A stretch of 64,000 nt of DNA. It comes from Gracilaria gracilis. Lineage: Eukaryota > Rhodophyta > Florideophyceae > Gracilariales > Gracilariaceae. The DNA lies in NCBI GenBank assembly GCA_030374805.1, contig JARGSG010000108.1:62001-126000 (forward strand), given 5' to 3'. This document shows, one piece after another, positions 43,456-54,700 of this stretch. The notes under the pieces were generated by a model. It searched no databases and was not told where the DNA came from. It worked only from the letters and a program-made list of their open reading frames with translations. The stretch's first letter is position 1; each line of letters begins with the position of its first letter. The position numbers and the translations under genes are program-made.

Positions 43456-46321
43456 TTATGTTGTCGATTTTGAGAGGGACAGCTTTTCATAAATGTCGTT
43501 GATGATATCTGTTTCACAAGAGATGCTCTTAGTCGCTATGGAGGCTACGACCGCACCGGCGTTTAGCATTCTGGGATTTCCCAATGCAGCAAATTGCATT
43601 TCGCTAGATATGTTCAACACGGGACTCATATGCACGATAGGAGCATCGAGGGATGAAACTTGCACAGGGCACGGCTCGAATTGGTTCTTGTGGTGGAATA
43701 GTCTCATCGGCGGACCAGGAATCATCGACAGGTATGTTACTTCGGCAGACATTTTATAAAAGGGATGTATATCGCATGGGGCAAACAAACCGCTAGTGCT
43801 GCTATCCTTTGTACTTTGGTGAAGATTAAACACACCAATAACTCCATTCACGGATGAGCAATTGAACACTTTAAACAACTTCGCCGAATCTGTTCGCGGG
43901 TCGTCAAAGATGCTATCGGCAGCCGGCCGACCGGATTCCTCACATCTCAAAATCTTTCCATCTGACGTTAACAGACTCTTGAGTAAAGCCACGCCTTCCA
44001 TTTGAAGCAGAGAAGGAGAGTCACTAATGCATATATGTCCCCCAGACAAAACTCTGGCAATAGCGTGCGTTCTAGCTAGCTTGTGATGTGCGGTAAACAT
44101 ATCCCAGTCGGAAATTGGGAACATCTCTCCCAACATTAATGTGTTCATAGCATTTCTAAGAACATGCCACACAACCATGCTCGCGTCTTCCTCTACATTA
44201 GGAAAGGCGTGGTCATCGGAAGCACGCCAGCATATCTTCTTCTTCTTTATTTCGGACATCAGAATTCTATTTGCTAAACTGAAGTAAAGCTTACATTAAG
44301 CTTTCTCTCTGTAGGAAGGCCAAAAACTTCTGTGGAGCTTCTCGAATAATGTTTCTCACTGATGCGCGAACAGCAGGTGTGAGCTTGGCCATCAATTCTC
44401 GTCTTGATGAGTTATGGCAAGCGCATCGGAGGATTACATGATCGCAGTCCTTCTTCACGTTCGTTCCACAACTACACCGGATTGTCTTGTTGTTTAAGTA
44501 AGAGGCCACCGGGTGAAGTGAAGGTACGTGACCTGTGAAATACTTTGCAAGAGTAGCTTGTGCTTTTCGTACTGTTAATCCTCCCATATCCAAATCTGAT
44601 TGTTCAGGCAGCAAAGGTTTGCTTCGTTCCTTAGAAGATAAAGAAGCACGAACGTCCAGCATGTCAACTGGTACTTCTACTTGTTTTGCGATGGGAATCA
44701 AGCATATACGCCAGCATATATTTGTCGGAGACAATGTTGAACCTGAGGCAAAGATTGCTTCTTGGCCACATGACATTGAATTGACAATGATACCATGTGG
44801 AAAACCTTCACGTACTGCTTTTGTCATCGCGTTTCGGTATGAAGCCGTCAATGACTTGGAGTGAGGGTCTCTGAATTCGGTCCCATCTCCATCATCAGCA
44901 ACATTATGAAGCATTTCCAAAATACGTTGAGCATCAATCTTCAAGCCACTCAGCTTGTGGGTAGCTGCAAGACTGTTGACAAAGTATGAGTGAAAGAAGC
45001 TTTCAATATTGTGTGCAGATGGCAGGGGAACTTCATAGAGTTTCTCCCAATGTTTCAGATTGCCAATGTTGTTCTTCAACAAACATTTTGAGACTGCTCC
45101 TCTTACCAAGTCCGTTTCTACGCGACACGCTCTACCATCAGTGCCTCCCCAATAGCCTATAGCAGCGGTCCATGCCATTATTGGGACTGATATTCTTCTG
45201 TGCAAAGCTTCAAGGGAGTGGTCGAACTTTTCATTTGGACCATAAGCCTGCAGACAAGGGCGGTGCGTTCTCCTCTTTTCCGATTGAGAATGTTCAGAGT
45301 TTGGACCTTCTCCACCACCAGCCTGCCACCCATCATCAAGGATAACGTAGCCGAAGGGAATTCTGTTGGCTTGGAACCATTCCACAGCTTGGACGACACT
45401 GGCTTGAGTCACGTCGTGACCAAAAGCATCCCAAGTACAAAAGCCAAGGGAATTGAGGAGCGGCTGCTGTTTAGACATGAAGCGGTGCCATGCTGGTGAC
45501 TGCTCTTTCTTGCGGCGAGAACAACATTGGTCGAGTCCCTGGGATACATGTTCAATGAGTTGAGCAATTGTAGCGTATACATCAGAGCCGGAAAACATAA
45601 AACAAGTTGGGGCATTCAACACATCGGCAATGAACAAAGGTCGTCGTCTGCCAGACTCGAAGCGAATGGCTGGATATGTACCAGTGCTAAACAAAGTAGT
45701 TCGAAGCGCTTGCCGTGTGTCTGCAACGAAGATTAGCGCAGCATAAGCAGTGGTGAGATGAGAAGAGTTGAATCTGTGCTGGTAAGCTTGCGCGCTTTGG
45801 TGGTGTGATTGTTGCCTCATCTCAACCAAGGCAAAAACCGTTTCGTGCATCACGTCGCATAGCAAATCAATTAGAGAGCGCTTGTGCGAGTGTGGGCGCG
45901 ATTGATGCATCTCGGGTGCAATCCAGAAGGGACTTTGTTTGTAAAGTGAGGTAAGGCGAGAGAGCTGGACGTCATGACTGTGCAATGGACTTGCCAGTGG
46001 TACTTCCACACATGCTGGTGAACGACGGTGCTTTCTTCCAACGTAAAAGTCAGTGCCATCGCTTTGTTTCAGCCAGTGTCCATCGTGAAGTTGGATGAAG
46101 AATGAAACACCAACGATACAGGGTTGAGAGAAGGCAACGTTGGCGACAAAACAATCGTCTGACAACAGGTCAAAATAGACATCCTGCGGCTCCGTGGCAT
46201 ATCCGAAATGCAGACGACAGGGCGGAGATGGTTTCAACTCAGACTGCTGCCTGCAAGCTGAAACATGTGACACAGCAAAGTGCACGCGGTGTACGGGAAA
46301 GGAATCGAGCAACACGTGCAA
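43456..46321 (-). pseudogene. GH36 raffinose-synthase/alkaline alpha-galactosidase family gene split by a LINE fragment
   Basis: This family transfers or hydrolyses alpha-galactosyl groups (raffinose-family sugars, galactosides). The long 5' part shows the family order: NSLGFCTWDAFG, YVILDDGWQAGGG, LSGLKIDAQRILEM (nucleophile Asp in KIDAQ), and HGIIVNSMSCGQEAIF. It reaches ICWR, after which 472 bp of LINE DNA intervene. The gene resumes at 44259 with ICWRASDDHAFPNVE (the R-x-SDD acid/base motif) and GEMFPISDWDMFTAHH, ISDSPSLLQMEGVALL. Insertion plus its 12-bp duplication is 484 bp, exactly the amount that separates the two frames modulo 3. The uninterrupted protein would be about 793 residues, the usual family length. 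As it stands, translation runs into LINE codons and loses the acid/base Asp. No ATG opens the first frame, so a 5' exon near 46490 or an unseen start is likely. Confidence 0.8.
44236..44707 (-). mobile_element. 472-bp 5'-truncated LINE insertion with 12-bp target duplication
   Basis: Identical 12-bp sequences ACGCCAGCATAT flank the insert at 44224-44235 and 44708-44719. The minus-strand end near 44236 finishes in an AAATAAAGAAGAAGAAG tail, as expected for target-primed insertion. The coding part matches the C-terminus of a LINE reverse transcriptase: LAKYFTGHVPSLHPVASYL and then a cysteine/histidine motif, CSCGTNVKKDCDHVILRC. The LINE frame is open and in frame with the host gene upstream. 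The motif set differs from what survives of the LINE at 34.5-40.5 kb, whose C-terminus is missing, so family identity cannot be judged. Confidence 0.85.
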
Positions 46322-46586
46322 ACGGTCATCCGGATTGGACGAGGGAGGTCAACATCTGTGGTTGACAAATTATGAGCGGCGCGTGCGCGGGGGAACGGGA
46401 CGGAGATGCTCTGAAGATGCGCTGGAGACCCCAACTTCTGTGGGGCTGCCGCTGGCGGTGTGTCGGCCCAAGCTGAGATCGATGGGAAGATCACGTCGCT
46501 CTCACGCGTTGAGACCCGAAAGGAGAGGAAGCTGAAGGTAAGGACCTAAAGTTGGGCATGGATTTGGATCGATGCGATATCATAGT
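46322..46586. other. Short spacer between the GH36 and MYB genes
   Basis: This gap holds the missing 5' end of the GH36 gene and the 3' end of the MYB gene. A minus-strand frame from about 46494 (starting MIFPSISAWADTPP) could be a GH36 first exon, but I could not define a convincing splice junction. Confidence 0.35.
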
Positions 46587-47132
46587 TTATTGATTGTTAT
46601 TGAAATAGATGTTCCCAAGAAAGAGACGAAGACTTTGTCGTTGGCTCTTGCTCAGGCTTTGATGCATCCGCTTCATTTCATTGGAATCCAGGGAAAGTTG
46701 CAGTAACGATGAAGATGGTTCGGTGTCCGGACATGCTTGGCAACCAAAATATCTCTGCGCATGAGAGTGTATTTGAATCGGCGTTTTTGTCTTAACAAGT
46801 TCAGCAATTCTTTCCCAATTTCCACGTCCGTACGTTTTCAACCCAATCAAGAAGCGGAAATGCTCCTTCCTATCCCATTGGCGCTTGAAGCTCGCGTCGG
46901 CCATGCCGTGTAGGCCGCGGTGGTGTCGTCCGCTGGAGGCGGGGGTGTCATGCGCTGGGGTGGCAGGGGCGGTGTCGTGCGCTGGGGTGGCACCGGCGGT
47001 GTTGCGTGCTGGCAGGCGGTGGTGGTGTCGTGCGCTGGCAGGAGGCGGCGGTGGCGGCACCATGGTGGCAACGGCGGCACGTGGGGCTCGCGATGGTGCG
47101 GGCGCGACGGCGGGAGAGCGCGAGGAAGACAT
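46587..47132 (-). CDS. SHAQKYF-class single MYB-repeat protein
   Basis: Proteins of this class are transcription factors or nucleosome-associated regulators in plants and algae. The frame encodes 181 residues from an ATG at 47132. Residues 1 to about 75 are a disordered A/P/H-rich leader with repeated THDTAPATPAHDTP-like stretches. Residues 82-135 form one MYB/SANT repeat, with RQWDRKEHFRFLIGLKTYG, GNWERIAELVKTKTPIQIHS and the signature SHAQRYF (Arg for Lys). The spacing of W/F and W residues is normal for the class. The C-terminal 45 residues are polar without a known motif. A TATATATA element lies about 135 bp upstream. DNA targets cannot be inferred. Confidence 0.8.
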   Translation of the reverse strand: MSSSRSPAVAPAPSRAPRAAVATMVPPPPPPASARHHHRLPARNTAGATPAHDTAPATPAHDTPASSGRHHRGLHGMADASFKRQWDRKEHFRFLIGLKTYGRGNWERIAELVKTKTPIQIHSHAQRYFGCQACPDTEPSSSLLQLSLDSNEMKRMHQSLSKSQRQSLRLFLGNIYFNNNQ

Positions 47133-47264
47133 TGTGCGATGGAGGGGGTGCAGGGCGGCGCGTGCAAAGCAAAGTGCTTGCGCAGCAGAGGCGTAGATCT
47201 ACCGTTGGATAATTTAACTTTAGCTTGCGGTTCGGCGTGCGAGCGTGCACGCGTGTACACCATC

Positions 47265-47272
47265 TATATATA
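47265..47272 (-). promoter_or_regulatory. TATA-like element upstream of the MYB gene
   Basis: TATATATA within GGTATATATAGATG (minus strand) lies about 135 bp upstream of the MYB start codon in GC-rich sequence. The core is palindromic, so the direction is not fixed. Transcription starting about 30 bp downstream would leave a leader of about 100 nt. Confidence 0.4.
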
Positions 47273-48155
47273 CCCGCTCCACGAGCAAGACCAAAATGGG
47301 CCCGGGTGCGTTTGAACAGCGAATACAGCTGGCGGCGACGGGGCAGAGGGTAGGAGCAAGAGCCGCAAGAGCTGCGCGGGGCAGCAAGTGGTGGAGGCTC
47401 TGGTGGTGGTGGAGATGCTGCGCATGAAGAAGAGTGCGGCGGAGGAGGAGATGATGGGGCGGCTGGTGCAGCAACGCGCGAGCGAGAAAGCACCCCGTCC
47501 AACGCACGCCGCATGAATCTGTGCGAAAAGGCGGAGTCGGAAGCGAGCGGGTGCACTCTGGTTCGTGAAGCTTAGCAGCATATCAGTCGTCCCGCACAGC
47601 GGACACGATAGACACAGTACTGTACCCAGCGTCGCTCTCGTAGAAAGTCGGCGGCGTAAGCGGTGGCTGTTCGCAGGTGTGTGCCTACGGTGACATAAAG
47701 TTGAATGGCTCGCAGTGATATTCCAAACTGGCACCAAGGTGCCTCGCCGCAACAGGAAAGTATCGAGTACGTCTCCTCATGCGCCTTGGGATGCGGAGCA
47801 GACCCATCACGCATGCACACGCATGTGAGTGGCTCGCGGTAGAAAACAGACTTCAGCCACACGGGTGTCTTGCGCTGCATGGCATCAAACAAGATACTTG
47901 TGCAGCACCGTTTGCTGCTCCGCCATACGTTCGGCGGCGACAGTGGGTCGGGAGAGCTGACACAGCTTTACGACGCAAATACGGCAGCAGAAAGGACACA
48001 TCGGCATTGTCGATAATCGCACCTGTGGAAGCGAATACGTCGCCAAAACGGTCGGCCTCGCCGCAGAGCCAGTCTCCGTATTTCGAGCGCTGGTGACGCT
48101 GGAGCTAGTGCAAAAGCGCTTGATCGCGGAGAAACCGATGCCCGATAAAAGCAGC
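47273..48155. other. Region with unresolved coding signal
   Basis: I cannot assign a gene. Minus-strand frames such as 47892-47572 and 48205-47885 are open for about 106 codons each, and may be further exons of the MYND-like gene that begins at 48668. The joins are not evident and no family is recognisable. Confidence 0.3.
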
Positions 48156-48668
48156 TCAATGAGTGCCTCGACGAAGAAGTAGTATCGCAAACGGCCCAGT
48201 CTCACACATACACATGCGATCGCACGCGTCGAGAAGAAGGATCTCCAGCGCCTTCTGGCAGAGCGGCACGAAGGCGTACTGTTTCGCCAGGTCTTCCAGA
48301 TGGTGCGCTAGCTTGGAGTGAAGCACCAGATGAGCGCGTCCCTCGGCAGTGTCGTTGAAGTGGCCGCGACGTGACTGGAGCTGCGCTGCGATGGCAGTGG
48401 TGCTTTCGGTTACCTCACGCTGTAGCGCGGCTATGAACTGACGGAGCTCCCCATGGCGCGCGGCTTCGCGACGCTCACAGAGGGGGCTGCAAAAGCGCCC
48501 CGGAAGACAGCCGGAACAGGAAGAGAGCTGGACGGCGGCGCAGGTGGACGACGGCTTATGACAGGTCTTGCAGAACCATATGGTGCTGGGCGCGGACGAT
48601 GGCGGGGGCGGGAGCGGGGGCGTTGGGCGTGGGGTTGGCCGCTGCGAGCGTGGCGATGGACGTCATGG
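48156..48668 (-). CDS. MYND-like zinc-finger protein, partial
   Basis: The minus frame, open from 48668 to a stop at 48156-48158, encodes a zinc-finger pattern of the MYND type: FCKTCHK, then SSCSGCLPGRFCSPLCERRE and an H in AARHGEL. This gives C-X2-C, C-X2-C and C-X3-C pairs with the usual aromatic-C-S spacing. MYND fingers mediate protein contacts. A helical segment follows (LRQFIAALQREVTESTTAIA and LVLHSKLAHHLEDLAKQYAF). The frame has no ATG. An ATG at about 48670 lies one frame away (MTSIATLAAANPTP), so a short intron or an indel near the start is likely. The 3' end probably continues in exons I could not define. The final Cys of the MYND consensus is not obvious, so this is a tentative call. 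Confidence 0.45.
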
Positions 48669-48669
48669 C

Positions 48670-51217
48670 GATAGTAGGGTGGATGCTGGATGCGGGATGG
48701 ATGTCGTTGGCAGCTCAGTGCAGTTGTAGATAGTTAAGTTCGGTCGCAAAGTTTGTGCACTTGCGACACAAGCCGGAACTAAATTTCGTTTCGGATTGGG
48801 AAACAAGGGTAGATATCATACAGTACGACTGACGAACGTAACTACGTGTATATAGTGTACACGTAGACTTCACTACATCGCAGTAGGCACTTCGAAAATA
48901 ATTCCCGGACAAAGCTGAAGAAGCCCTCTTGACCTGACCCAGGACGTTCGCAAGAGTAGGATTGCCGAACAATGGCCACCGAGCGTCGCGGCTCCTACGG
49001 GCGCCCTCCGCATGGTTGTCGTCGTCGGCATTAGCCACGTGAAACAAACGCCTGGAATGGAGTGACAGCTGCTACAACGCTGGCACTCATGTCCATTGCG
49101 CATGAGCACTTTGGCGCGCTCTCTTCACTGTGCAAAGCTGCTCCAAGTTTTGTGCAGGAGCTTGAACATAATTGGGCTGTGAAACTGTGCACCAAGTGCG
49201 CACCTGTGCAATATGTCAAAGATATGAGTAACGAACAGCGAAGGTAGAAACCCCAATGCGCAACCTATGACAACTGCCCATGCCGCAATCTAATGACCCT
49301 CGACAGATACTTGGTGCTGCGGCAAAACGGTAACGTTCCGATTCATTCAAGATTACCCAACAGATGCCGTTTCGACTGCCATCGAAGAAAAGTGAACGGG
49401 TCGAGCATATGTGCGGACATTTTTCGCATTGAGTCAATATGGATATGAAGGCCGTCTCAAATGAATGCGTTCGTTCCCACATGCGCTGCCCTCATCAAGC
49501 CCGTTGCGTAGCCTTGATTCGAGATTTACGAAGCAAAGTTGCTAATTCGCAACGCCGTTCCCTGGGATAAATACTATTAGGAGCGCACGCCTCTGTCTTC
49601 ATCCACCACAAAGGGTTCAACTTAGATACCTATCGTCGAGTAGTGTAACCGTGACCCCTTGTTTAATCGAACTTCTCGAGTGCAGATACAATCGGGGCGC
49701 ATGGGGAGGGGGGTTTGCTATTTTTGGAACACAAATCTCGAGTTTGAGCTACAGTATAACTTTTACAATCTGTGGATAGATTGAGTTCAAAAGCAAATCT
49801 CAGATTGTTAATAATTGTAGCCAGCCGCTGATTGCTAAGCATGCAATACTGTAACCCGTAACAGTTACACGGTAGGAACGTTAACTCTAGCTAGAGATAG
49901 AGTAGAGTTAGAACGTTAGCCCTCTTAGCCCTCTTACCTTCGTAGATATGGCTAGAGCGAATGGCACACCTTGTAGGCAAGAGCACTACCAAGTTGGTAC
50001 GAAGGTTAGTTCGTTCGTTCGTGTAGTACGGTGGCACGAGGCACGCAGAAACAGATGTACAAGAGAAGGTTAAGCCCCACTCGAGTACGACAAACACATG
50101 TCAGAGCGTTATCTGAGAGCTGGTACGTTTTCGTTACTACAACGCCTGTCTTTTCTACTGCGTGTACGCTCTCGCGCCACCAAGTCATTTGTACAGAGCG
50201 GCAAGTAGGTTGCCACTTCGCTCTTCACCACCAACGTAGATACTGTACGCTTGTAACGGTACCTGGTCGCATCCGCAAAACTTTGCTGGGAGCCAATCGG
50301 AAGGCGTATGTAGTGATTCACGGTCGGCGTGCACGCCCATTCACGCCTGTTTAGACACCGCCTTCGTGCCAGATTCACCCTTGGTAAGATACGTACGAGG
50401 TCACTCCGTTGTACAGCAAAGCCAATCTTTTTCCACGTACTGTACTTTTGCAGCTCTACTATCTACGTGTAGTCTGTCCTGGAGCGAGGAGCAGGGCCAC
50501 CATCCTCACCGTGCCGTAGATACGCAACCAATATCTACGAGTCGCTACGACGTGTCGTATATAATACCATTGTACAACGGTAGTACAAGGGGGTACAGGG
50601 CCTCCAATGAGAACCCTCACCCTTCTTTTCGCTACAGGTGAACACTGTACCGTATCGCTCCTGGGGAGGCCTCTCGCGCACTTCCGAAGTTGATTCGTTC
50701 TGTCGTACACTTGTACAAAGATAGTTCGGGCTTGTCTTCATGTGCGGAGTTGGCGAATTCACCTGTGTCAATGCGTTCCTTCCTTGCGGTATAAGAGTGA
50801 CGCGGTCTTCATCCTTCGGGACCTGGCGAGTACTGCGTCATGTCAGACGTACTTCAAGGTATACGTCTACACCTGGAACAGTCTGGAACACTTGCTGACA
50901 AAGTATATAATTGCAATACTTCTCACGCATCCGGACCAGCTCGGAACAACGTCCAACCTTTACCAACCACCTCATGGACACCGCAGACGATACTACAGTC
51001 GAACAACATTTGGCAGCGTGGGCCGATCTCGTTTCTCTTCTCCTCCTATGTGTTGCGATTGTAAATTCAGGGTGGAATCGACCCCCGCCGAACCGTTTGG
51101 GGCCGCAGCCCCACTCGCAATGTACTGAATATACTCTTCATGGGTTTGAATATCATCTTCTCTGCCGGTTGACTCATCGCTGAAGGGATTCTGGTTGAGA
51201 CAGGCCCTCGTGAGTTT
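48670..51217. other. 2.5-kb stretch without a recognised gene
   Basis: Only short frames are present. A plus frame at 49062-49247 (ending KLCTKCAPVQYVKDMSNEQRR) reads like protein but matches nothing I know. A plus frame from about 50971 (MDTADDTTVEQHLAAW) could be a first exon of the hypothetical gene at 51218. The sequence at 49860-50760 is rich in short GGTAC/GTACA words without a clear repeat unit. Confidence 0.35.
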
Positions 51218-52025
51218 TTGCTTCTCTCTGTTATTTATACAGCGCGTTGGTTGTGGTTGTACGCAGCAATTACCAAATCGGATTCTCGTGCTGCACGAGC
51301 TTTCGAAGTTGCTCTCGAACTACGCAGACTGAAGACTATACGTCTCGGAGCTTCGACTAGTCTAGAGAGAGAGGGTGAACCAGAATTGGTGATACGCCGA
51401 GGGGCTAGGGTAGTTAGCGGGACACCTTATTGGAGGGGTGTCGAGGAGTACGTCAAGCGTAGTGAACGAAACGAAACCTATAAGGTTTGCTTGGTTGAGA
51501 AGGAACTTCATTCTGATGAGCTGGACGAAATCGATACTGTTGATTTCAAGACAAAGCTAGAAGCGAACGGCAAACTTAGTGATACCCTGTTCAAGAAGTT
51601 TTATGATCTACTGCTGGTTGTCGACGAAGTGAACAAAGATATAGTTCTGGACTATTCAAAGCTGCTGGGAAAGTACGGGGAACTTCCCGAGACACGTCAA
51701 CTTGAACGAGTTGGGGCTACAGACCGTTCGGAAATAGGCAAAGTTGCAAGGCGTGTCGCGTCCGATGCATGCTATTATATCTGGAACCCATATGGTGACC
51801 TCCGTACTAGAGACCAAGTGGATCTTATAAATGACAGTGTTGAGAGAGCGGCCGGTGCGTACATGGGCGTTCGAGATATGGGACATGATGAAATGGGTCG
51901 CGAAGATCGTCCCTTTGTGTGACAAGGAAAGGATAGGAGTAATTGTGATTGCCTGGCTCACAGAAAAGCGGAAGAACTTCCCGTCTAAAACTACAAGGGA
52001 TTGTAATGATCTTATCATTCCATGA
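51218..52025 (+). CDS. Hypothetical protein, frame changes near its 3' end
   Basis: I do not recognise it. A 234-codon frame (51218-51922) has no ATG at its start. It encodes a charged, probably helical protein (FKTKLEANGKLSDTLFKKFY, DEVNKDIVLDYSKLLGKYGE, then SDACYYIWNPYGDLRTRD). Around 51830-51900 the protein-like signal moves to another frame, reading WAKIVPLCDKERIGVIVIAW-like sequence (VAKIVPLCDKERIGVIVIAW) to a stop at 52025. This suggests a frameshift or a short intron there. An upstream exon near 50971 is possible. No catalytic motif, signal peptide or membrane segment is clear. Confidence 0.35.
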
Positions 52026-52409
52026 AGAAGCTATTTTTCTCCAGCCGGTAGTGTAAAATATCATTTGTAAGATCTTGTTTCAAGAACACGTCGAAAACAC
52101 TTAAGGCTATTGTTCCTATCCTTGGAAGTTAGAATGAACCAGGCTATGCTTTTGTTGGCACTAGCAGAAGTAAGTCTGTGACAAAGATTTCATTGGTTAG
52201 GAACCGTAAATTGAATCTTTTGCAACAACAACAATATCCAACTACCCCTGGTTACCGTGTAAAGTTGGGCGGCCTTCATGCGAAACATCATGTGTTGTTT
52301 CTCAAACACAGAGACACAAAGATCGTTACTGTACAAAGCATTACTTTGCGATCAATCGAACACACAAGCACATTTGGAAAAACTTGGTTTCATATACATT
52401 TCAGATTTA
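52026..52409. other. Spacer without a recognised gene
   Basis: No supported gene or repeat is visible between the two hypothetical genes. Plus frames here overlap the 3' end of the minus-strand gene and look like shadows. Confidence 0.35.
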
Positions 52410-53072
52410 CTACTCAACCTCCATCCATTTATTCGTACAGCGAGCCCCCTCAATCTCATAAGCCAGGTCCAACAACTCATGCACAATGCTTTCAACCTCC
52501 GGAAAGGAAAAGTGTCCCTCAACTGTAATCACAAGTGTGCATCTTGTATTGTAAATGCTCATCGCCATTTCATCCACATGCCCACAATACCGCCGGTCAG
52601 AGTCAAAGGGATGAGATCCTTTTAATTTTGCATACGTGAACGAAGACTTGAGTAGAATTTGGTGACTAATGCCCTCAGTTGGCCATGAAGAAGACGTTTG
52701 CCACTCCTTACCATCCTCGCGGCTCACAATGATTCGCTGCCAGTTTTGGTTTGTAACATTTTCAAGAGTAACAAGAGTAAGCTCTTCAGTATTTCTTAGC
52801 ATTCTTCCGGTACCAAATCTTCCTTCCTTCACGAGAACGCTTCCACTTGCCTACACGGAAGCAACTACCATATTCAGCCATCCAGGATCATCACCTGAGC
52901 AGTTCAGTCTCTCAATTTTTTTGCTGACCACATCCAGCTGCAAAACCTGAAGCTCTTCCTTCAAACGCCGCACAAGTCGCTTCTGAGGCTGAAGAATGGA
53001 CCAGTACCTTCGAGAAGAAAGAAGGCAGTGTAGGGGGAAGCTCAAGGCGCGAAAAGCAATGTGTGTACTCAA
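52410..53072 (-). pseudogene. Hypothetical protein with one in-frame stop
   Basis: I do not recognise the family. One minus frame runs from about 53072 to 52410 with a single TAG at 52851-52853. The N-terminal part contains an amphipathic, charged helix (KRLVRRLKEELQVLQLDVV). The C-terminal 140 residues are globular-looking (NWQRIIVSREDGKEWQTSSS, RRYCGHVDEMAMSIYNTRC, FPEVESIVHELLDLAYEIE). The composition is consistent across the stop, which suggests one gene recently inactivated, or a sequence error. No close relative or context clue assigns a role. Confidence 0.4.
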
Positions 53073-53169
53073 TGTACCAATGCGAGCAATAACTCATCGC
53101 GGGGCACCGAGCCCGTTTCGAAAATTTAACGACTTGGCCGACAATCGAGGACCTACGCGCCTGGTATCT

Positions 53170-53208
53170 ACCGTTGGTACCGTTGGTACCGTTGTACCAA
53201 CGGTACGC
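53170..53208. repeat. CCGTTGGTA micro-repeat with hairpin
   Basis: ACCGTTGGT is repeated in tandem and then appears inverted (GTACCGTTG, TAC loop, CAACGGTAC), forming a 9-bp stem. It lies just upstream of the hypothetical minus-strand gene. It may be replication slippage at a palindrome. Confidence 0.6.
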
Positions 53209-53540
53209 AAGCTTTTGACAAAACGTGCAAGTGCGTCATCGATCATATCGCACAGCAAAATTGAAACTCGCCGTTGACACTAGAATCTTTTTCGAACAGC
53301 AATATTGCCGTGGTTCTTCACCTCTTTGACAGCAGTGGCACATCATCACATGTCATGATGCTCTTGCCCGCAAGACTGAATCCGATAACGTCAACCCGAC
53401 GTAACACACATATGTAGAGGGCCACGTAGACAAACAGAGCTCTCTGTTCCAACACGAGCATAGCAACCGAGAGAGTTTTGTCTGATGCAGTGCTCAGCAT
53501 TGAGAGAGAAGAGTGACTGTATCAGAGTCGGAATATTGAT

Positions 53541-53603
53541 CTTGGAACGGTACACGAGAATCTTGCAACGGTATACGAGAATCTTGGAACGGTATACGAG
53601 AAT
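53541..53603. repeat. 21-bp tandem repeat, three copies
   Basis: The unit CTTGGAACGGTATACGAGAAT occurs three times with one or two changes. As 21 is a multiple of three, the minus strand reads a repeated FSYTVPR-like heptapeptide. No gene is supported around it. Confidence 0.8.
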
Positions 53604-54576
53604 TTGCTGACTGGGTCAACTACGACACGAAAAGTGACAGGCATTGTTACGTTACCGGGAGAATGACTCTCGAAACGCAGATGAGAGCAAGGAGAATGGG
53701 GGCCGGGAAAAGAAGAAGAAATCAGAGAAGCACCTAGTTGCATTGATAGCAAGCTCGGGGCATGAATACAACTTTGTTGAAGTAAATGTTGTAAATGAGC
53801 GCGTTGCGAAGTGGCGCAGGCTGAGTGAGTTTGAAATCGTTAAACGCAAAGGTGAGTTGTTGGAAATGCTGAAAAGTACCGCTGGATAATCCAGATCTGG
53901 AGGAGATGAATAGAAGATGGAGGTGTATGGACTTGCCGAAAGATGATGAGAACGTGACTGGAACAGATATAAAGTGGCTTTAGAGCTTGAGCTCGATGTG
54001 ATTGAAAGTGAATTCAGTAACAGAAAATACTAGATGAGATCATCTGTTTTTAGAGGCTCTGGTTTGTTCATTATCTGTGCGTTTGCACTTGAATGATTGT
54101 TGAGCTGGGGACCTCTGTACAACACTGTACAGCGACCAAGAAAGCTGAGGACAGGAATATACTATGTACAGTACAAAGAGTTTTTGATTGAAGACGAGGG
54201 GGGCACTGAAGTGAAAAAGACGTGGTGCGAAGAAAAGCCAAAGCGAGAATGTAGAGGGCAAGAGATACAGAGAAAGTAAAGTACAGTGAACGTACTGTAC
54301 ATACAGTAGATAGCTCTAGAGCAAGGGTAAGCGGCGGTATGATGTGCAATCGCTGAGAGTGGTGTGAGCCCAACGTCTAAACCGGCGGTTTAGAAGTGAG
54401 CAAAGATGTCGGCAGACAGCTTGGCTGATACGATGTTTGTAGCGTCAGCATCAACTGAGCCACGTAGTCGCCGTGTCCAGCAGGCGCGAGGCGCAGCTCG
54501 CAGAACGCCCGACGCGCCACTCGCGCGCTGCGCAGCGCGGCGCCTTTGCGCGCCGCACACACAACAAATCTTACAC
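53604..54576. other. Spacer without a recognised gene
   Basis: Short frames only. A plus frame at 53664-53889 (KKKKSEKHLVALIASSGHEY) may be a small exon but is not identifiable. The right part becomes strongly GC-rich towards the glycosyltransferase gene. Confidence 0.3.
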
Positions 54577-54665
54577 GCGGCGACGGCGGCGACGCGCCTC
54601 CGCGGAGCGACGCGCCTCCGCGCCTCCGCGCCGTCGCCGCGGAGGCGCGTCGCCGCCGTCGCCGC
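54577..54665. repeat. 29-bp perfect GC-rich inverted repeat upstream of the GT31 gene
   Basis: Arms 54577-54605 and 54637-54665 are perfect reverse complements with a 31-nt spacer. The right arm ends about 35 bp before the GT31 ATG (54701), so the transcript leader could carry a very stable hairpin. A role in translation or transcription control is an inference. Confidence 0.65.
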
Positions 54666-54700
54666 CGTCGCGCACGCGTGCGCGCCATGTGCGCTGTGCC

